Source: Photobacterium carnosum | GTDB taxonomy: Bacteria; Pseudomonadota; Gammaproteobacteria; Enterobacterales; Vibrionaceae | NCBI RefSeq assembly: GCF_002849605.1 | Contig: NZ_NPIB01000016.1 | Location: 1-64,000 of the forward strand | DNA: 64,000 bases | Direction: 5' to 3' | Part shown: positions 10,862-20,181 of the stretch, in pieces | Numbering within the stretch: the first letter of the stretch is position 1 | Layout: the number at the start of each line of letters is the position of its first letter | Notes under the pieces: generated by a model | The model's database searches: none | What the model saw: only the letters and a program-made list of their open reading frames with translations | Told to the model about the DNA's origin: nothing | Position numbers and translations under genes: made by a program

Positions 10862-11716
10862 CTAATATAGTAATGAATACAGTTGACGACGGTAATTCCC
10901 CGCAATAGGATTTCCTTGCCCTAGTGCCGCTAAAATATCCATCATGGTCTTTTTGGCGTTACCGTCGGCAAAATTAAGATCATTGCGTAGGATATTTAAT
11001 AAGAGTGCCAATGCTTCTTCATTACGGTTGACTTGGCTGTATTGAACCGCAAGTTCGAACGTAATATTTGCATCGGTTGGATTTGCCGCTAATTTTTCTT
11101 CTAGCTGCTGAATTTCAGGAGAGTTACCCGCTTGTTTATGTAATTCAAGCTTAGCAATTAATCCTTTATATTGCGCATCTTGATCTTGCATTGGAATCGT
11201 GTCGAGAATTAACTCTGCTTCATCAAATAATCCCGCAGCCACCAAACATTCAGCAATCGCAAGTTCAATAATACTATTTTTAGGGAATTTGTGTGCTAAT
11301 TGACGTAGTAAAGCCAATGCTTGGTTGTAATCTTGGCTTTTTACTAACGCTAATGCATGTTGCAGTTGTAATTCTTCTGGCGTTGGTAGATGGCGGTTTA
11401 GCATTTCACGTAAGCTTTGTTCTGTTTGTGGACCCGCAGAGCCGTCAACAGGCTGACCATTTTTAAATAAGGCTACAGTAGGTAAACCACGTACGCCAAA
11501 TTGCGAAGCAACCGCTTGTTGAGTTTCACAGTTCACTGTTGCAAGGGTAAATTGACCTTGATACTCACGCGCAATTTTTCCAAGAGTGGCATTCACTTCA
11601 AGCGTTTCTGGCATTGAAGGTGCCCAGAAACTGATAGCTACAGGCGTTTGCATCGATTGATCGATGATTTGCTGGAGATTCTGTTCGTTTAATTCAAGAG
11701 CGACATTTTGATACAT
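10862..11716 (-). CDS. cnoX: CnoX (YbbN), thioredoxin-fold co-chaperone
   Basis: A 284-residue protein with an N-terminal thioredoxin domain (about 1-110) and C-terminal TPR-like repeats (about 115-284). The thioredoxin active-site position reads WAPSMPE, so the catalytic Cys pair is absent. E. coli YbbN also lacks a normal CxxC (SQHC). The cis-Pro segment VRGLPTVALFKNG is intact. In E. coli CnoX binds GroEL and holds unfolded or oxidised clients, passing them to DnaK and GroEL. Gene order cnoX, ybbO-type SDR, tesA, ybbA, ybbP matches E. coli, supporting the assignment, although extra genes lie between ybbO and tesA here. Confidence 0.88.
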   Translation of the reverse strand: MYQNVALELNEQNLQQIIDQSMQTPVAISFWAPSMPETLEVNATLGKIAREYQGQFTLATVNCETQQAVASQFGVRGLPTVALFKNGQPVDGSAGPQTEQSLREMLNRHLPTPEELQLQHALALVKSQDYNQALALLRQLAHKFPKNSIIELAIAECLVAAGLFDEAELILDTIPMQDQDAQYKGLIAKLELHKQAGNSPEIQQLEEKLAANPTDANITFELAVQYSQVNRNEEALALLLNILRNDLNFADGNAKKTMMDILAALGQGNPIAGNYRRQLYSLLY

Positions 11717-12148
11717 GTGCTGATATCCATTGGCTATTTGAAGGGCTATATCAAATATATGGGGATGAATCGAGTTGAATCAAGAAAATAGCAGTAAATG
11801 ATATTAATTATTAAACGTAACCATTACTGCGATTGTGATACAGAGACAGATAAGATTAATTTGGCGCAACGACATACTACACCTCAGAGAAGACGATTTT
11901 TAATGGCATGAGTCTTTTGACTTAAGGCTACTGTAACTTTTTAGTGTGACACTAATATGACGTTATTATGGTTTTTATGAGGGGGGTTGGATAATGTGGA
12001 TTTAAAGGCTATTTGTTTGACTTTAAGTGCGGAAATTAGCGGGATATATCGACATTTAATTTTTAGATGTTGTTTTTATCACCATGTTTTTCAAATGTGA
12101 TAGATAAATTTAGTCATAATAAACACTGTTATTATGACTTAAATTTGA
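11717..12148. other. Intergenic region upstream of cnoX
   Basis: About 430 AT-rich bases with no supported gene. It contains the cnoX promoter region on the minus strand. Nothing else could be assigned with confidence. Confidence 0.5.
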
Positions 12149-12310
12149 TTAATTACGCTTTATTAGCCGTTTATCTAATCATTTTATCGGTAATATACGA
12201 CGAAGAAAACCAAATATATATGTCGGTTGAGTAACATAGTAACGTGCTTTTGGATACTTGTTGTTGATTATGGCTAACACCTACTTAAATGCAGTGTTAG
12301 GTCCTAAAGT
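12149..12310 (-). pseudogene. 3' remnant of a YbbO-type short-chain dehydrogenase
   Basis: Reading the minus strand from about 12310 to the TAA at 12149 gives VLAIINNKYPKARYYVTQPT then YIFGFLRRILPIK, stop, LDKRLIKRN. This aligns with the C-terminus of the intact neighbour at 12388 (RYYVTQPTHLFGVLRRLLPS then RWLDKILVK). Two in-frame stops interrupt it: TAG where Gln is expected and TGA where the conserved Trp is expected. No upstream SDR domain precedes it. It is therefore a decayed tail of a second ybbO-like gene, lying next to cnoX where E. coli has ybbO. Confidence 0.75.
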
Positions 12311-12387
12311 AAACGTATTACTAGGGTTAAAAGTGCCTAATTGGTATAACTAATGGCTCTGGTTGTCTGTATGTAACACGATGCAAG

Positions 12388-13215
12388 TTAAGCGCTTTTA
12401 ACCAGTATCTTATCTAACCAGCGGCTTGGAAGCAGACGACGCAGGACTCCAAACAGATGAGTCGGCTGGGTGACGTAATAGCGTGGTTTTGGTGAGCGAC
12501 TATTGAGAATGCGTTGTACTTGATTAAGAACAGCATCGGGTTCTAGAGTAAAGCTGTTTGATGATGTTGTTTTTGATAATCTCTCAAGTGTGTTTTTATA
12601 CGCTTGCTGGTGGCGTGTATTTTCCATATCGATTGTATCTTCAAAATGTAGCTTTGCGTTCTCTCTGAACTTACTATTGATGGGGCCAGGTTCAATAAGA
12701 GACACGCTAATATTGGTATCCATAAGCTCAAGGCGTAGGGTGTCGGTGTAACCCTCTAGGGCGAATTTACTGGCGTTATACGCTCCACGGTATTTCATTG
12801 CCACAAGGCCTAATACCGAGCTGTTCTGGATGATTTTTCCTTGGCCTTGTTTTAGCATTATTGGAATGATGGCCTTTGTAAGTTCATGCCAACCAAATAA
12901 ATTAGTTTCAAACTGTGCTCTAAGGGCATTTGTCGGTAGGTCCTCAAGCGCTCCACATTGTCCGTAAGCGGCATTATTAAATAAGATATCTAAATGCCCA
13001 CCTGATAGCGTTAGCACCTCTGTAATCGCATTTTCTATTGATGACTGGCTTGATACATCCAGTTCTACGCAATTAAGCCCTTGTGCTTGTAGTTGTGCTA
13101 CATCCTTAGGTTTACGGCAGCTAGCAATAACATTATACCCAGCCGCGTGTAACTGTTCTGCGCAGTATCTACCGATACCACTACTGCATCCGGTGATCAA
13201 TATTGTTTCTTTCAT
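12388..13215 (-). CDS. YbbO-type SDR family oxidoreductase
   Basis: A 275-residue classical short-chain dehydrogenase/reductase. The Rossmann dinucleotide motif TGCSSGIG (about 9-16) is followed by NNAAYG, the catalytic Ser in NSSVLG and the YNASK Tyr-Lys pair. The C-terminal extension, including RYYVTQPTHLFGVLRRLLP, resembles E. coli YbbO, an NADP-dependent aldehyde reductase. The cofactor is probably NADP, but the substrate cannot be read from the sequence. A strong Shine-Dalgarno AAGGAGG precedes the ATG. In the neighbourhood, a broken second copy lies downstream and an imine-reductase-like gene lies upstream. Confidence 0.88.
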   Translation of the reverse strand: MKETILITGCSSGIGRYCAEQLHAAGYNVIASCRKPKDVAQLQAQGLNCVELDVSSQSSIENAITEVLTLSGGHLDILFNNAAYGQCGALEDLPTNALRAQFETNLFGWHELTKAIIPIMLKQGQGKIIQNSSVLGLVAMKYRGAYNASKFALEGYTDTLRLELMDTNISVSLIEPGPINSKFRENAKLHFEDTIDMENTRHQQAYKNTLERLSKTTSSNSFTLEPDAVLNQVQRILNSRSPKPRYYVTQPTHLFGVLRRLLPSRWLDKILVKSA

Positions 13216-13504
13216 ACATCCTCCTTAAAGACTTAGTTCCATTGTAATCGTAGATATCATTTATTAAATGATTTTATTGGGTTATCGGAGATCAAAAGGA
13301 ATGGAGCTGCCGCGTGAAGAAACGGTGATGCAGAATCTGATTGTATAAGAAAAATATCGATACCATATCTCTCAGGGCTTTTGGTGCTAATGCTAATTTT
13401 GAACGATGAGAATAGTCGCAATCAATGTTATTTTCTTGCGACTATTTAGCGTATTCATATATCTATATTCTTTTTAATCTTACTTACGATCAGAGAATAT
13501 CAAT

Positions 13505-14407
13505 CTACAGATCTAACTTGCCTTGAGATTGACGAAGTGCATTAAAGGTTGTCACTACATCTTTACTGCCATCACCAGCATTGCGAGCCATGTGCAGGTA
13601 GTCTACAAAAGCGTTAGAAACTTTTGCCGGTAAGCCTACTGCCGAGTATGCACCAGACAGTAGCTCCATACCGTGTAAGTGAAGATCTACGCTTGCTTGA
13701 TCACCAGAATAATCTTCAGAACTGATACGAGTTGCGGCATCTTCCATACCATCAACTAACGTGGCCATCATAGCTTTGGCTGAAGGTAGAAAGTCGAGCA
13801 TATTCATATTGCCGATCCGATCTGCCCAAGCGGCACCTTCAAAAAAAGCAGCAAGAGAGCCGAAATAGAAACTCCATAGTCCAAGACCAATCGTGTTGGA
13901 GGCTGTCACATCATCGCTGATAAATTGCTGCGCACCCGCCATCGCTGATAGCGTTTGAGCATGCTGTTCGAAAGCAAGCTTACTGCCGCTATATAGCATT
14001 CCGGTACTTGGTTTACCAATAGCACGCGGATAGCTTAGAAGGCCGCCATCGATGTATTCTGCACCTTGATTTTGTACCCACTCAGCAAGATCTTTAGCTT
14101 GCTCACCAGTGCCTGTACTCATCATCGCTAAAGTGCGGCCTTTTAATGCTTTCGCTACCTCTTCTTGTTCTAATACTGCATGAGCTGCTGGGTAATCCAC
14201 CACGGCAATAATGGTCAATGAACTGGCAAAAACCGCTGCTGCTGGTGACTCAGCTAGAATCGCCCCTTCAGCTACCAATACCTGAGATTTTTCAGCACTA
14301 CGGTTCCATACCGTCACCTTGTGTCCAGCCTTAAGAAGAGCGGATGCCAGTGTTGACCCCATTCCACCTAAACCGATTACCGTTACAGATTTATTATTGA
14401 TAGTCAT
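13505..14407 (-). CDS. NAD(P)-binding beta-hydroxyacid dehydrogenase / imine-reductase-like protein
   Basis: A 300-residue enzyme with an N-terminal Rossmann fold (VTVIGLGGMGSTLASALLKA, then a WNRS motif whose Arg-Ser suggests NADPH). An interdomain helix and an all-helical C-terminal domain follow (GLGLWSFYFGSLAAFFEGAA..., ...VDLHLHGMELL). This layout is shared by 6-phosphogluconate/beta-hydroxyacid dehydrogenases and imine reductases. The catalytic Lys of beta-hydroxyacid dehydrogenases is not evident in the expected central helix, and that favours the imine-reductase branch. The substrate is unknown. It is divergent from a LysR regulator 180 bases away, the usual arrangement for a LysR-controlled target. 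The 289 bases before the SDR gene hold no supported gene. Confidence 0.75.
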   Translation of the reverse strand: MTINNKSVTVIGLGGMGSTLASALLKAGHKVTVWNRSAEKSQVLVAEGAILAESPAAAVFASSLTIIAVVDYPAAHAVLEQEEVAKALKGRTLAMMSTGTGEQAKDLAEWVQNQGAEYIDGGLLSYPRAIGKPSTGMLYSGSKLAFEQHAQTLSAMAGAQQFISDDVTASNTIGLGLWSFYFGSLAAFFEGAAWADRIGNMNMLDFLPSAKAMMATLVDGMEDAATRISSEDYSGDQASVDLHLHGMELLSGAYSAVGLPAKVSNAFVDYLHMARNAGDGSKDVVTTFNALRQSQGKLDL

Positions 14408-14587
14408 AAAATTACCTTTTTTCCTTCAGTTAATATTGATATTCATGGTTCTGGGGACGTTTGGTCTGCTTATAGTCCTGATGTCCATCAGATAACTGTG
14501 ACTAAGATTACATTAACGTATTGATAATGATAAGGTGGGTAATAATGAACGCACTGTTAAGCTAGACGAAACAATAAGGAAGTAAGT

Positions 14588-15487
14588 ATGAAAGGTTCGC
14601 TTTTCAATCAAGTAGATACATTTCTTACTATTGCCCAAGAAGGCAGTATTCGCGGGGCTGCGCGTAAACTTGAATTATCACCTCCGGCAGTGAGTAATGC
14701 CCTAAAGCAGCTTGAATCCCATCTTGGCCTACCGCTGTTCACTCGGACAACTCGAACAATTGAACTCACCGAAGCGGGGAAGTGCCTTATGGGACAAGCA
14801 TCTCCAGCAATGGATGCTTTGTATCTAGCATTGGAGAGCGTTAAGGATCTGAGTCAAGTACCTTCAGGCAAGGTGCGTATAACGGTACCTCGCTTTGCCT
14901 ATCAACTTATTGTCGAGCCAATTTATGCTGAATTTTGTGCGCTATATCCAGAGATTGAGCTAGAAATATCGGTATCTAATACTTCAATCAATATTATCAA
15001 GGAAGGTTATGACGCGGGAATACGCTTTGGCCATCGAATTGAAGAAGGCATGGTTGCACGGCCGTTAATGCCAAAAATGAAAGAGGCTCTTTTTGCTACC
15101 GCCGATTATCTAGAACGCTTTGGCACGCCCCACAGCCCGCAAGATTTACAGCACCATAAATTAATTCAGTACCGCTATATGCCTTCAAATCAGTTAGCTC
15201 CTTTGGAGTTGAACGATAAAGGAGAAACGATACGGGTGACTCCGCCCCTGAGTATGATCGTCAATGATACTGATTTAATGATTGATGCGGCTTCAAAAGG
15301 TTTAGGCATTGGGCGAATTGTCGAGCCGATGATTCGAGAAGCGCTGTCGTCTGGTAAGTTAATCCCCATTCTGGAAGAGTACTGGCTTGATTATCCGGGC
15401 CTATATATTTACTTTCCACAACATACTCAAAAAGCACGCCGGGTTCGAGTGTTGGTTGATTTTCTTTGTCATTATAAGCTTTTCTGA
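14588..15487 (+). CDS. LysR-family transcriptional regulator
   Basis: A 299-residue LysR-type regulator. The N-terminal winged HTH (about 5-65) reads FLTIAQEGSIRGAARKLELS, then PAVSNALKQLESHLGLPLFTR. A periplasmic-binding-protein-like effector domain follows (about 90-295), with the characteristic GYDAGIRFGHRIEEGMVARP. It resembles the subgroup regulating oxidoreductase genes. Its divergence from the imine-reductase-like gene makes that gene, and possibly the SDR beyond it, the likely target. The last 16 bases overlap the 3' end of convergent tesA. A Shine-Dalgarno AAGGAAG precedes the ATG. Confidence 0.88.
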   Translation: MKGSLFNQVDTFLTIAQEGSIRGAARKLELSPPAVSNALKQLESHLGLPLFTRTTRTIELTEAGKCLMGQASPAMDALYLALESVKDLSQVPSGKVRITVPRFAYQLIVEPIYAEFCALYPEIELEISVSNTSINIIKEGYDAGIRFGHRIEEGMVARPLMPKMKEALFATADYLERFGTPHSPQDLQHHKLIQYRYMPSNQLAPLELNDKGETIRVTPPLSMIVNDTDLMIDAASKGLGIGRIVEPMIREALSSGKLIPILEEYWLDYPGLYIYFPQHTQKARRVRVLVDFLCHYKLF

Positions 15488-16083
15488 TTGAGATAAGGTT
15501 TAAGGTGTTGTGCCATAAACTGGGCGATAAGCGGTTGTGCTTCAGCGGTTGGATGAATTCCATCTTTCATCATTAGTTGCGGTTGAACAATGATATCAAT
15601 AAGAAAAAAAGGCAATAGCGGTATGTTAAGCGATTGGCTTAACTCTGGGTAAATATTACGAAACAGTTCGTTATAGCGTTTGCCGTAGTTTGGTGGGATT
15701 TCGATTTGCATCAATAACGGTTGGGATCCCATTTCTTTAATTAAAGTGATCATCTGACTGAGATTATTGCGTAGTATTTTAGGAGCAAAGCCGCGTAAGC
15801 CATCGTTTGCACCTAATTCGATTAATACTATGTCAGGCTGATATTGCTTAAGCAGTTGTGGCAGACGCGCTAACCCATTACCACTGGTATCGCCTGAGAT
15901 ACTGGCATTGATAATTGTCGTTGGTTGGGATTGTTGGGCTAATATTTCAGGTAGTAGTATCGGCCAGCTTTTATTGGCAGGCATTTGATAACCCGCACTT
16001 AAGCTATCACCCAAGACTAATAGCGTTTGACTAAATGCTGTCGATGAAAATAACAGCATTAATAATGAAAGGATTCGAATCAT
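15472..16083 (-). CDS. tesA: TesA, periplasmic acyl-CoA thioesterase I / lysophospholipase L1
   Basis: A 203-residue SGNH-family hydrolase. A signal peptide (MIRILSLLMLLFSSTAFS) directs it to the periplasm. Block I GDSLSAGY holds the nucleophilic Ser, block III GANDGLRG the oxyanion Asn, and DGIHPT the Asp and His of the triad. E. coli TesA cleaves acyl-CoA, acyl esters and lysophospholipids. The start at 16083 follows GGAG. Its start codon shares the bases CATG with the start codon of the divergent ybbA-type gene, so the two 5' ends overlap by two bases. E. coli has the same tesA/ybbA neighbourhood. Confidence 0.93.
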   Translation of the reverse strand: MIRILSLLMLLFSSTAFSQTLLVLGDSLSAGYQMPANKSWPILLPEILAQQSQPTTIINASISGDTSGNGLARLPQLLKQYQPDIVLIELGANDGLRGFAPKILRNNLSQMITLIKEMGSQPLLMQIEIPPNYGKRYNELFRNIYPELSQSLNIPLLPFFLIDIIVQPQLMMKDGIHPTAEAQPLIAQFMAQHLKPYLNQKSL

Positions 16084-16804
16084 GTCAATCTCCGTAATAA
16101 AAGCACACGCTGTTTCTAAACAGGTTACAACAACCTTGTCGCCGATGACCATTTTGCAGGATGTTTCGCTTGAGGTCGAGCAAGGTGAGTCAATTGCGTT
16201 AGTCGGTGTATCAGGTGCAGGAAAATCGACCCTAATGATGTTGCTGGCAGGGTTAGATGTGCCAACAACCGGTGAGATCGAATTATTAGGTCATAATCTA
16301 ACGCGCTTAGATGATGAACAACGGGCGCAGTTGCGCAGTGAATCGATTGGGTTTGTGTTTCAAAATTTCTTATTATTACCGACCTTAAATGCGTTAGAAA
16401 ACGTTACTCTGCCATGTTTGATTCAAAATAAAGCGATCGATATTGAACGTGCGAAACAACTGTTAGCCGTTGTTGGTTTACAAGGACGAGAGACCCATTT
16501 ACCAAGCCAATTATCAGGTGGCGAGCAACAACGGGTAGCATTAGCACGTGCGTTTATGATCAACCCTAAAATTCTATTTGCTGATGAGCCAACAGGAAAT
16601 TTAGATCAACAAACGGCGGCAATGGTGATTGAGTTATTGTTTGAGCTTAATCGAGACAACGGCACTACCCTGATATTAGTGACTCATGATGATGCCTTAG
16701 CTGCACGGTGCGATCGAGTGCTGCGATTAGATAATGGCATATTAAATCAAGCACAGGATAGGGCTGATAATAAGCCATTAAACAAGGATGATCGCGATGT
16801 TTAA
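16082..16804 (+). CDS. YbbA-type ABC transporter ATP-binding protein
   Basis: A 240-residue ATPase of the LolD/MacB-like class. Walker A GVSGAGKST, Q-loop FVFQNF, signature LSGGEQQRVALARAF, Walker B ILFADEPTGN and switch His in VTHDD are all intact. The start follows AAAGGA, which lies inside the tesA coding sequence. The 3' end overlaps the permease gene by eight bases. E. coli YbbA/YbbP is an uncharacterised ABC system grouped with mechanotransmission-type exporters; the linked tesA suggests lipid or acyl substrates, but that is only inference. Confidence 0.9.
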   Translation: MSISVIKAHAVSKQVTTTLSPMTILQDVSLEVEQGESIALVGVSGAGKSTLMMLLAGLDVPTTGEIELLGHNLTRLDDEQRAQLRSESIGFVFQNFLLLPTLNALENVTLPCLIQNKAIDIERAKQLLAVVGLQGRETHLPSQLSGGEQQRVALARAFMINPKILFADEPTGNLDQQTAAMVIELLFELNRDNGTTLILVTHDDALAARCDRVLRLDNGILNQAQDRADNKPLNKDDRDV

Positions 16805-19304
16805 TACTGCTGTTGCCACTAATAATAGATCATTTATTGTGCGTTGGGCATGGCGTGAAATTCGTCAAGGTCAATTATGGTTAGTCACTTTAGCGTTGAG
16901 TTTAATTATCGCGTGTGTGTTTGCGTTATCGGCATTAGTGAGCCGAGTGGAAGCGATCATTGTTGATCAAGGACGATCCGCATTAACGGCTGATAGCGTG
17001 CTTGTTTCTTCACAGCCGATTGATCTTTCGCAGCTTAAAACATTATCAACCGATGCGGTAAAAGTCGCTCAGCAAATCCGTTTTGGCACTATGGCATTTA
17101 GTGATAACGGCATGCAGTTGGTGAGTGTTAAAGCTGTCGACTCAGGATTTCCATTACGGGGTGAACTTAACTTACAAAGTGCAGATACCACGTTATTAGA
17201 ATACCATGTCAAACCGCAGCAATTATGGTTAGCTGAGCGTTTATTTTCGCTGTTAAACGTGAAAGTTGGTGATGTATTAATGCTGGGTGATGCTGAGTTA
17301 ACCGTTAGTGGCCGTATTACTCAGGATCCAGAGTTATCGTTTAATCCGTTTAGCCAAATGCCGACGGTATTTATTAATCAGCAAGATATTGAAGCGGTGG
17401 GTGGGGTTCAGCCGGGAAGTCGCATCAGCTATCGTTATTATTTCTTAGGTTCAAATAAGTCATTGGCTGATATTCGTCAGCAATTAATCTTAACCCCAAG
17501 TCAACGGTGGCTAACTGAAAATGATGCCGGACGCAGTGGTGATTTTATTGAACGTGCGCGGCAATATTTATCGCTAACATTAGTGCTGGTGGTATTAATG
17601 GCTGCTGCTACGTTAGTGCTAACTTGCCAACACTATGCGGCAACGCGTAAGACGGCGGTGGCGATGATGAAAAGTCTTGGTGCGACCAAAGGTTTTTTAT
17701 GGCGCTGGCTATTAACTCAGATCGGACTCGTGTTTGTGGTTGCGATTGTTATTGGTTTAACGCTCGGATTAGGGCTTGAGTGGTTGCTGCGTTATCCCCT
17801 GCAAAACTTATTACCCGATCAGCTACCGGCGATGGGAATTGCGCCTTTTGCGATCAGTTTATTGTTGGCATTGTTAATTGCACTACCAGCGTTAGGGATC
17901 CCGCTATCACGGTTAGTTCAAACCTCCGCGATCAATTCAGTACAAGTATCGACAATAGCACCCACTTCTAGTCGTTTGGCATGGCTACTGTTATTGCTTC
18001 CTGTGTTAGCGGCTATCGTGTGGATTGGCACTAATTTTTTAGTGTGGTTAACCCTGTTAGGTATCGTGGGGTTGTTGTTGGTTTTAGCGGGTATTGGTGT
18101 AGTCGCTATCGCGTTATTACAACGAGTGAAATTAGGCGCAGCTTATAGTTTAGCGTTAAGCCGTGTGAATCGCAGTAAAACCAAAACTGCGACTCAATTG
18201 GTGGCGTTAACTTGCTCATTAATGTTATTGGCCGTAATCGGGTTATTACGCAATGAATTACTCGCTGATTGGCAAAATACCCTACCTGCGAATGCGCCGA
18301 ATGTGTTTGCACTCAATATCTCCCCTGAGCAACAGCAAAGCTATTTAGCTGATTTAGATAAAGCTAATCTAACCCGTTCGCAAGGCTATCCAGTAACGCG
18401 AGGTCGGTTAGTCGCAATTAACGATAAACGTTTTTACGCTACATCCAATGAAACAGCGACTGATCAAGCTGAAAATAATATTGAGATAAGTAATGAGCTA
18501 AATCGAAAGGCAGATGATGACAGTGTTGATCCTGCTTTAAGGCGTGAGCTTAACTTTACATGGGCGAAAACATTGCCAAGCCATAATGTGGTCACCAAAG
18601 GGCAATGGGGTAAAGCGGACGGTGTTTCAGTTGAATCTGGAATTGCCAAACGATTGAATATTCGCTTGGGTGACAAGTTGGCATTTACTGTTGGCGGGTT
18701 GGAAATTACCGCCACCGTTAACAGTATTAGGAATGTTGAATGGCGTAATATGAAACCCAATTTCTACTTTATTTTCACACCGGATGTGTTGCAGTCATTC
18801 CCTGCGACTGGATTAGTCAGTTTTCGGGTTGGCAAGCAACAAAATGGATTATTAAATACGTTAGCCAGCCAATATCCTACTGTGGGTGTGCTTGATTTAC
18901 GGATGATGGCAACCCGAATTCAAGGCTTATTAGCCCAAATTAGTTGGTCTTTGACTGTATTAGCTGGGCTCGGTGTTGTTAGTGGTTTATTGCTGATCAT
19001 GACGTTGTTACGGTTAAGTATTTCAGAGCGTCAAACAGAAATTCAGTTATACCGCACCTTAGGTGCCAGCCGAAAACGCATTGCTGCTACGTTGTGGTTT
19101 GAGTATGGAATCATTGCGTTGTTGGCAGGTGTAATTGCCGCTGTAGGCGCAGAGTTGGTGGTGGGCTTGCTGGTGGTTAAAGGGTTTGAACTGCCGTTTA
19201 GTTTACATCCTCTGATGTGGGTAGGGTTGCCTGTGCTAGCGATTGGGTTGGTGTATTTGGTGTCACGGACGCAGATTAAGAAGTTGTTGTTACCGTTACG
19301 GTGA
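16797..19304 (+). CDS. YbbP-type ABC transporter permease (FtsX/MacB-like)
   Basis: An 835-residue membrane protein. The start at MFNTAVATNN follows AAGGA; the ATG nine bases earlier is too close to that site. One N-terminal transmembrane helix (about 28-48) precedes a large periplasmic domain (about 50-250). A first FtsX-like cluster of helices (about 260-450), a second periplasmic domain (about 500-690) and a second FtsX cluster (about 710-830) follow. This duplicated layout is typical of YbbP and of AttF/LolC-like 10-helix permeases. It is translationally coupled to the YbbA-type ATPase. The substrate is unknown. Confidence 0.88.
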   Translation: MFNTAVATNNRSFIVRWAWREIRQGQLWLVTLALSLIIACVFALSALVSRVEAIIVDQGRSALTADSVLVSSQPIDLSQLKTLSTDAVKVAQQIRFGTMAFSDNGMQLVSVKAVDSGFPLRGELNLQSADTTLLEYHVKPQQLWLAERLFSLLNVKVGDVLMLGDAELTVSGRITQDPELSFNPFSQMPTVFINQQDIEAVGGVQPGSRISYRYYFLGSNKSLADIRQQLILTPSQRWLTENDAGRSGDFIERARQYLSLTLVLVVLMAAATLVLTCQHYAATRKTAVAMMKSLGATKGFLWRWLLTQIGLVFVVAIVIGLTLGLGLEWLLRYPLQNLLPDQLPAMGIAPFAISLLLALLIALPALGIPLSRLVQTSAINSVQVSTIAPTSSRLAWLLLLLPVLAAIVWIGTNFLVWLTLLGIVGLLLVLAGIGVVAIALLQRVKLGAAYSLALSRVNRSKTKTATQLVALTCSLMLLAVIGLLRNELLADWQNTLPANAPNVFALNISPEQQQSYLADLDKANLTRSQGYPVTRGRLVAINDKRFYATSNETATDQAENNIEISNELNRKADDDSVDPALRRELNFTWAKTLPSHNVVTKGQWGKADGVSVESGIAKRLNIRLGDKLAFTVGGLEITATVNSIRNVEWRNMKPNFYFIFTPDVLQSFPATGLVSFRVGKQQNGLLNTLASQYPTVGVLDLRMMATRIQGLLAQISWSLTVLAGLGVVSGLLLIMTLLRLSISERQTEIQLYRTLGASRKRIAATLWFEYGIIALLAGVIAAVGAELVVGLLVVKGFELPFSLHPLMWVGLPVLAIGLVYLVSRTQIKKLLLPLR

Positions 19305-19444
19305 TGCGATGAAATTGCTTACTAGTTATATTATTGAACACAATTTTGAATATATTAGGCGGAAATCTAAATGCAGATTTCTGCATTCCCCATATGAATA
19401 ATGTATACTACTAGGACATTTTAGCTTCTAGTTTTTATTCTTTT

Positions 19445-20098
19445 ATGACAAAAATAACATCATTTTTATTAATTATATTTTCTTTATTTTCAACTACAAT
19501 ATTAACAGGGTGTGCTACGCATGGTGTGGTAACTATTCCTATTAAAGCTCCCATTGTTAATCCAGAATTTGATGGAAAAACATTCACGACTCAACTATTT
19601 TATAGTCAACCTGAACCTGGATTATTTACAGCAGGAAAACAATTACAATTAAAGCCAATAGAAGATGCTCAACTTTCTGTAGGTGCTAGTCGTGTATTGA
19701 GTCATTTTAATTCTTTGTTTAAAAGACAACTTCCTGAAGGATCAATATTTGTTAATAAAGGAATTAGTGACTACACATTAATTATTGAACTTTATGCAAA
19801 AGATAAATTCGGTCCATCATATGCAGATTATGATGCGTTATTATCTTTAGGAAAAAGTTTCTTAACGTTAGGATTAGGTTCTGCAGAATATACAATCATT
19901 GCTGATTTTAATATTACGTATAAATTAAAAGATTCCAAAGGTAATATTTTGTATAAAAAAGATTTTTCTGTTAATGAAAAAGTAGACCATGAAAAAGATG
20001 CTTTTGATCATTTTGCTATGGGGGATGATTTAGCATCAGAATTATTAGAAAAGAATATTGTATTAACAATGAATGACTTTTTTAAAAGTACTATTTAA
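19445..20098 (+). CDS. Lipoprotein of unknown function
   Basis: A 217-residue predicted lipoprotein. The signal peptide MTKITSFLLIIFSLFSTTIL ends in the lipobox LTGC (Cys about 22). The mature part is mostly beta-prone, with one Gly-Leu-rich stretch (about 140-155, SLGKSFLTLGLGSAEY) and alternating polar/hydrophobic strands. I do not recognise a family. The gene is more AT-rich and uses more A/T-ending codons than the ybbP gene before it, so recent acquisition or relaxed selection is possible. It is a single gene with its own terminator and is convergent with the yfcH-like gene. Confidence 0.7.
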   Translation: MTKITSFLLIIFSLFSTTILTGCATHGVVTIPIKAPIVNPEFDGKTFTTQLFYSQPEPGLFTAGKQLQLKPIEDAQLSVGASRVLSHFNSLFKRQLPEGSIFVNKGISDYTLIIELYAKDKFGPSYADYDALLSLGKSFLTLGLGSAEYTIIADFNITYKLKDSKGNILYKKDFSVNEKVDHEKDAFDHFAMGDDLASELLEKNIVLTMNDFFKSTI

Positions 20099-20127
20099 TA
20101 GCATTTGAGCTTGTAGATATTATATAA

Positions 20128-20154
20128 GAAGTGATCAGTAATACTGATCACTTC
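20128..20154. terminator. Hairpin between the lipoprotein gene and the yfcH-like gene
   Basis: A perfect 12-bp stem GAAGTGATCAGT/ACTGATCACTTC with a 3-base loop, followed by AATTATTTATT. It lies between convergent genes. The T tract is imperfect. Confidence 0.65.
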
Positions 20155-20181
20155 AATTATTTATTATTAATTGAATTATCC

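Noticed and set aside
13302..13349. 15-codon ORF MELPREETVMQNLIV after AAAGGA
   Set aside because: Too short and without a terminator or recognisable family; could be a gene remnant but cannot be supported.
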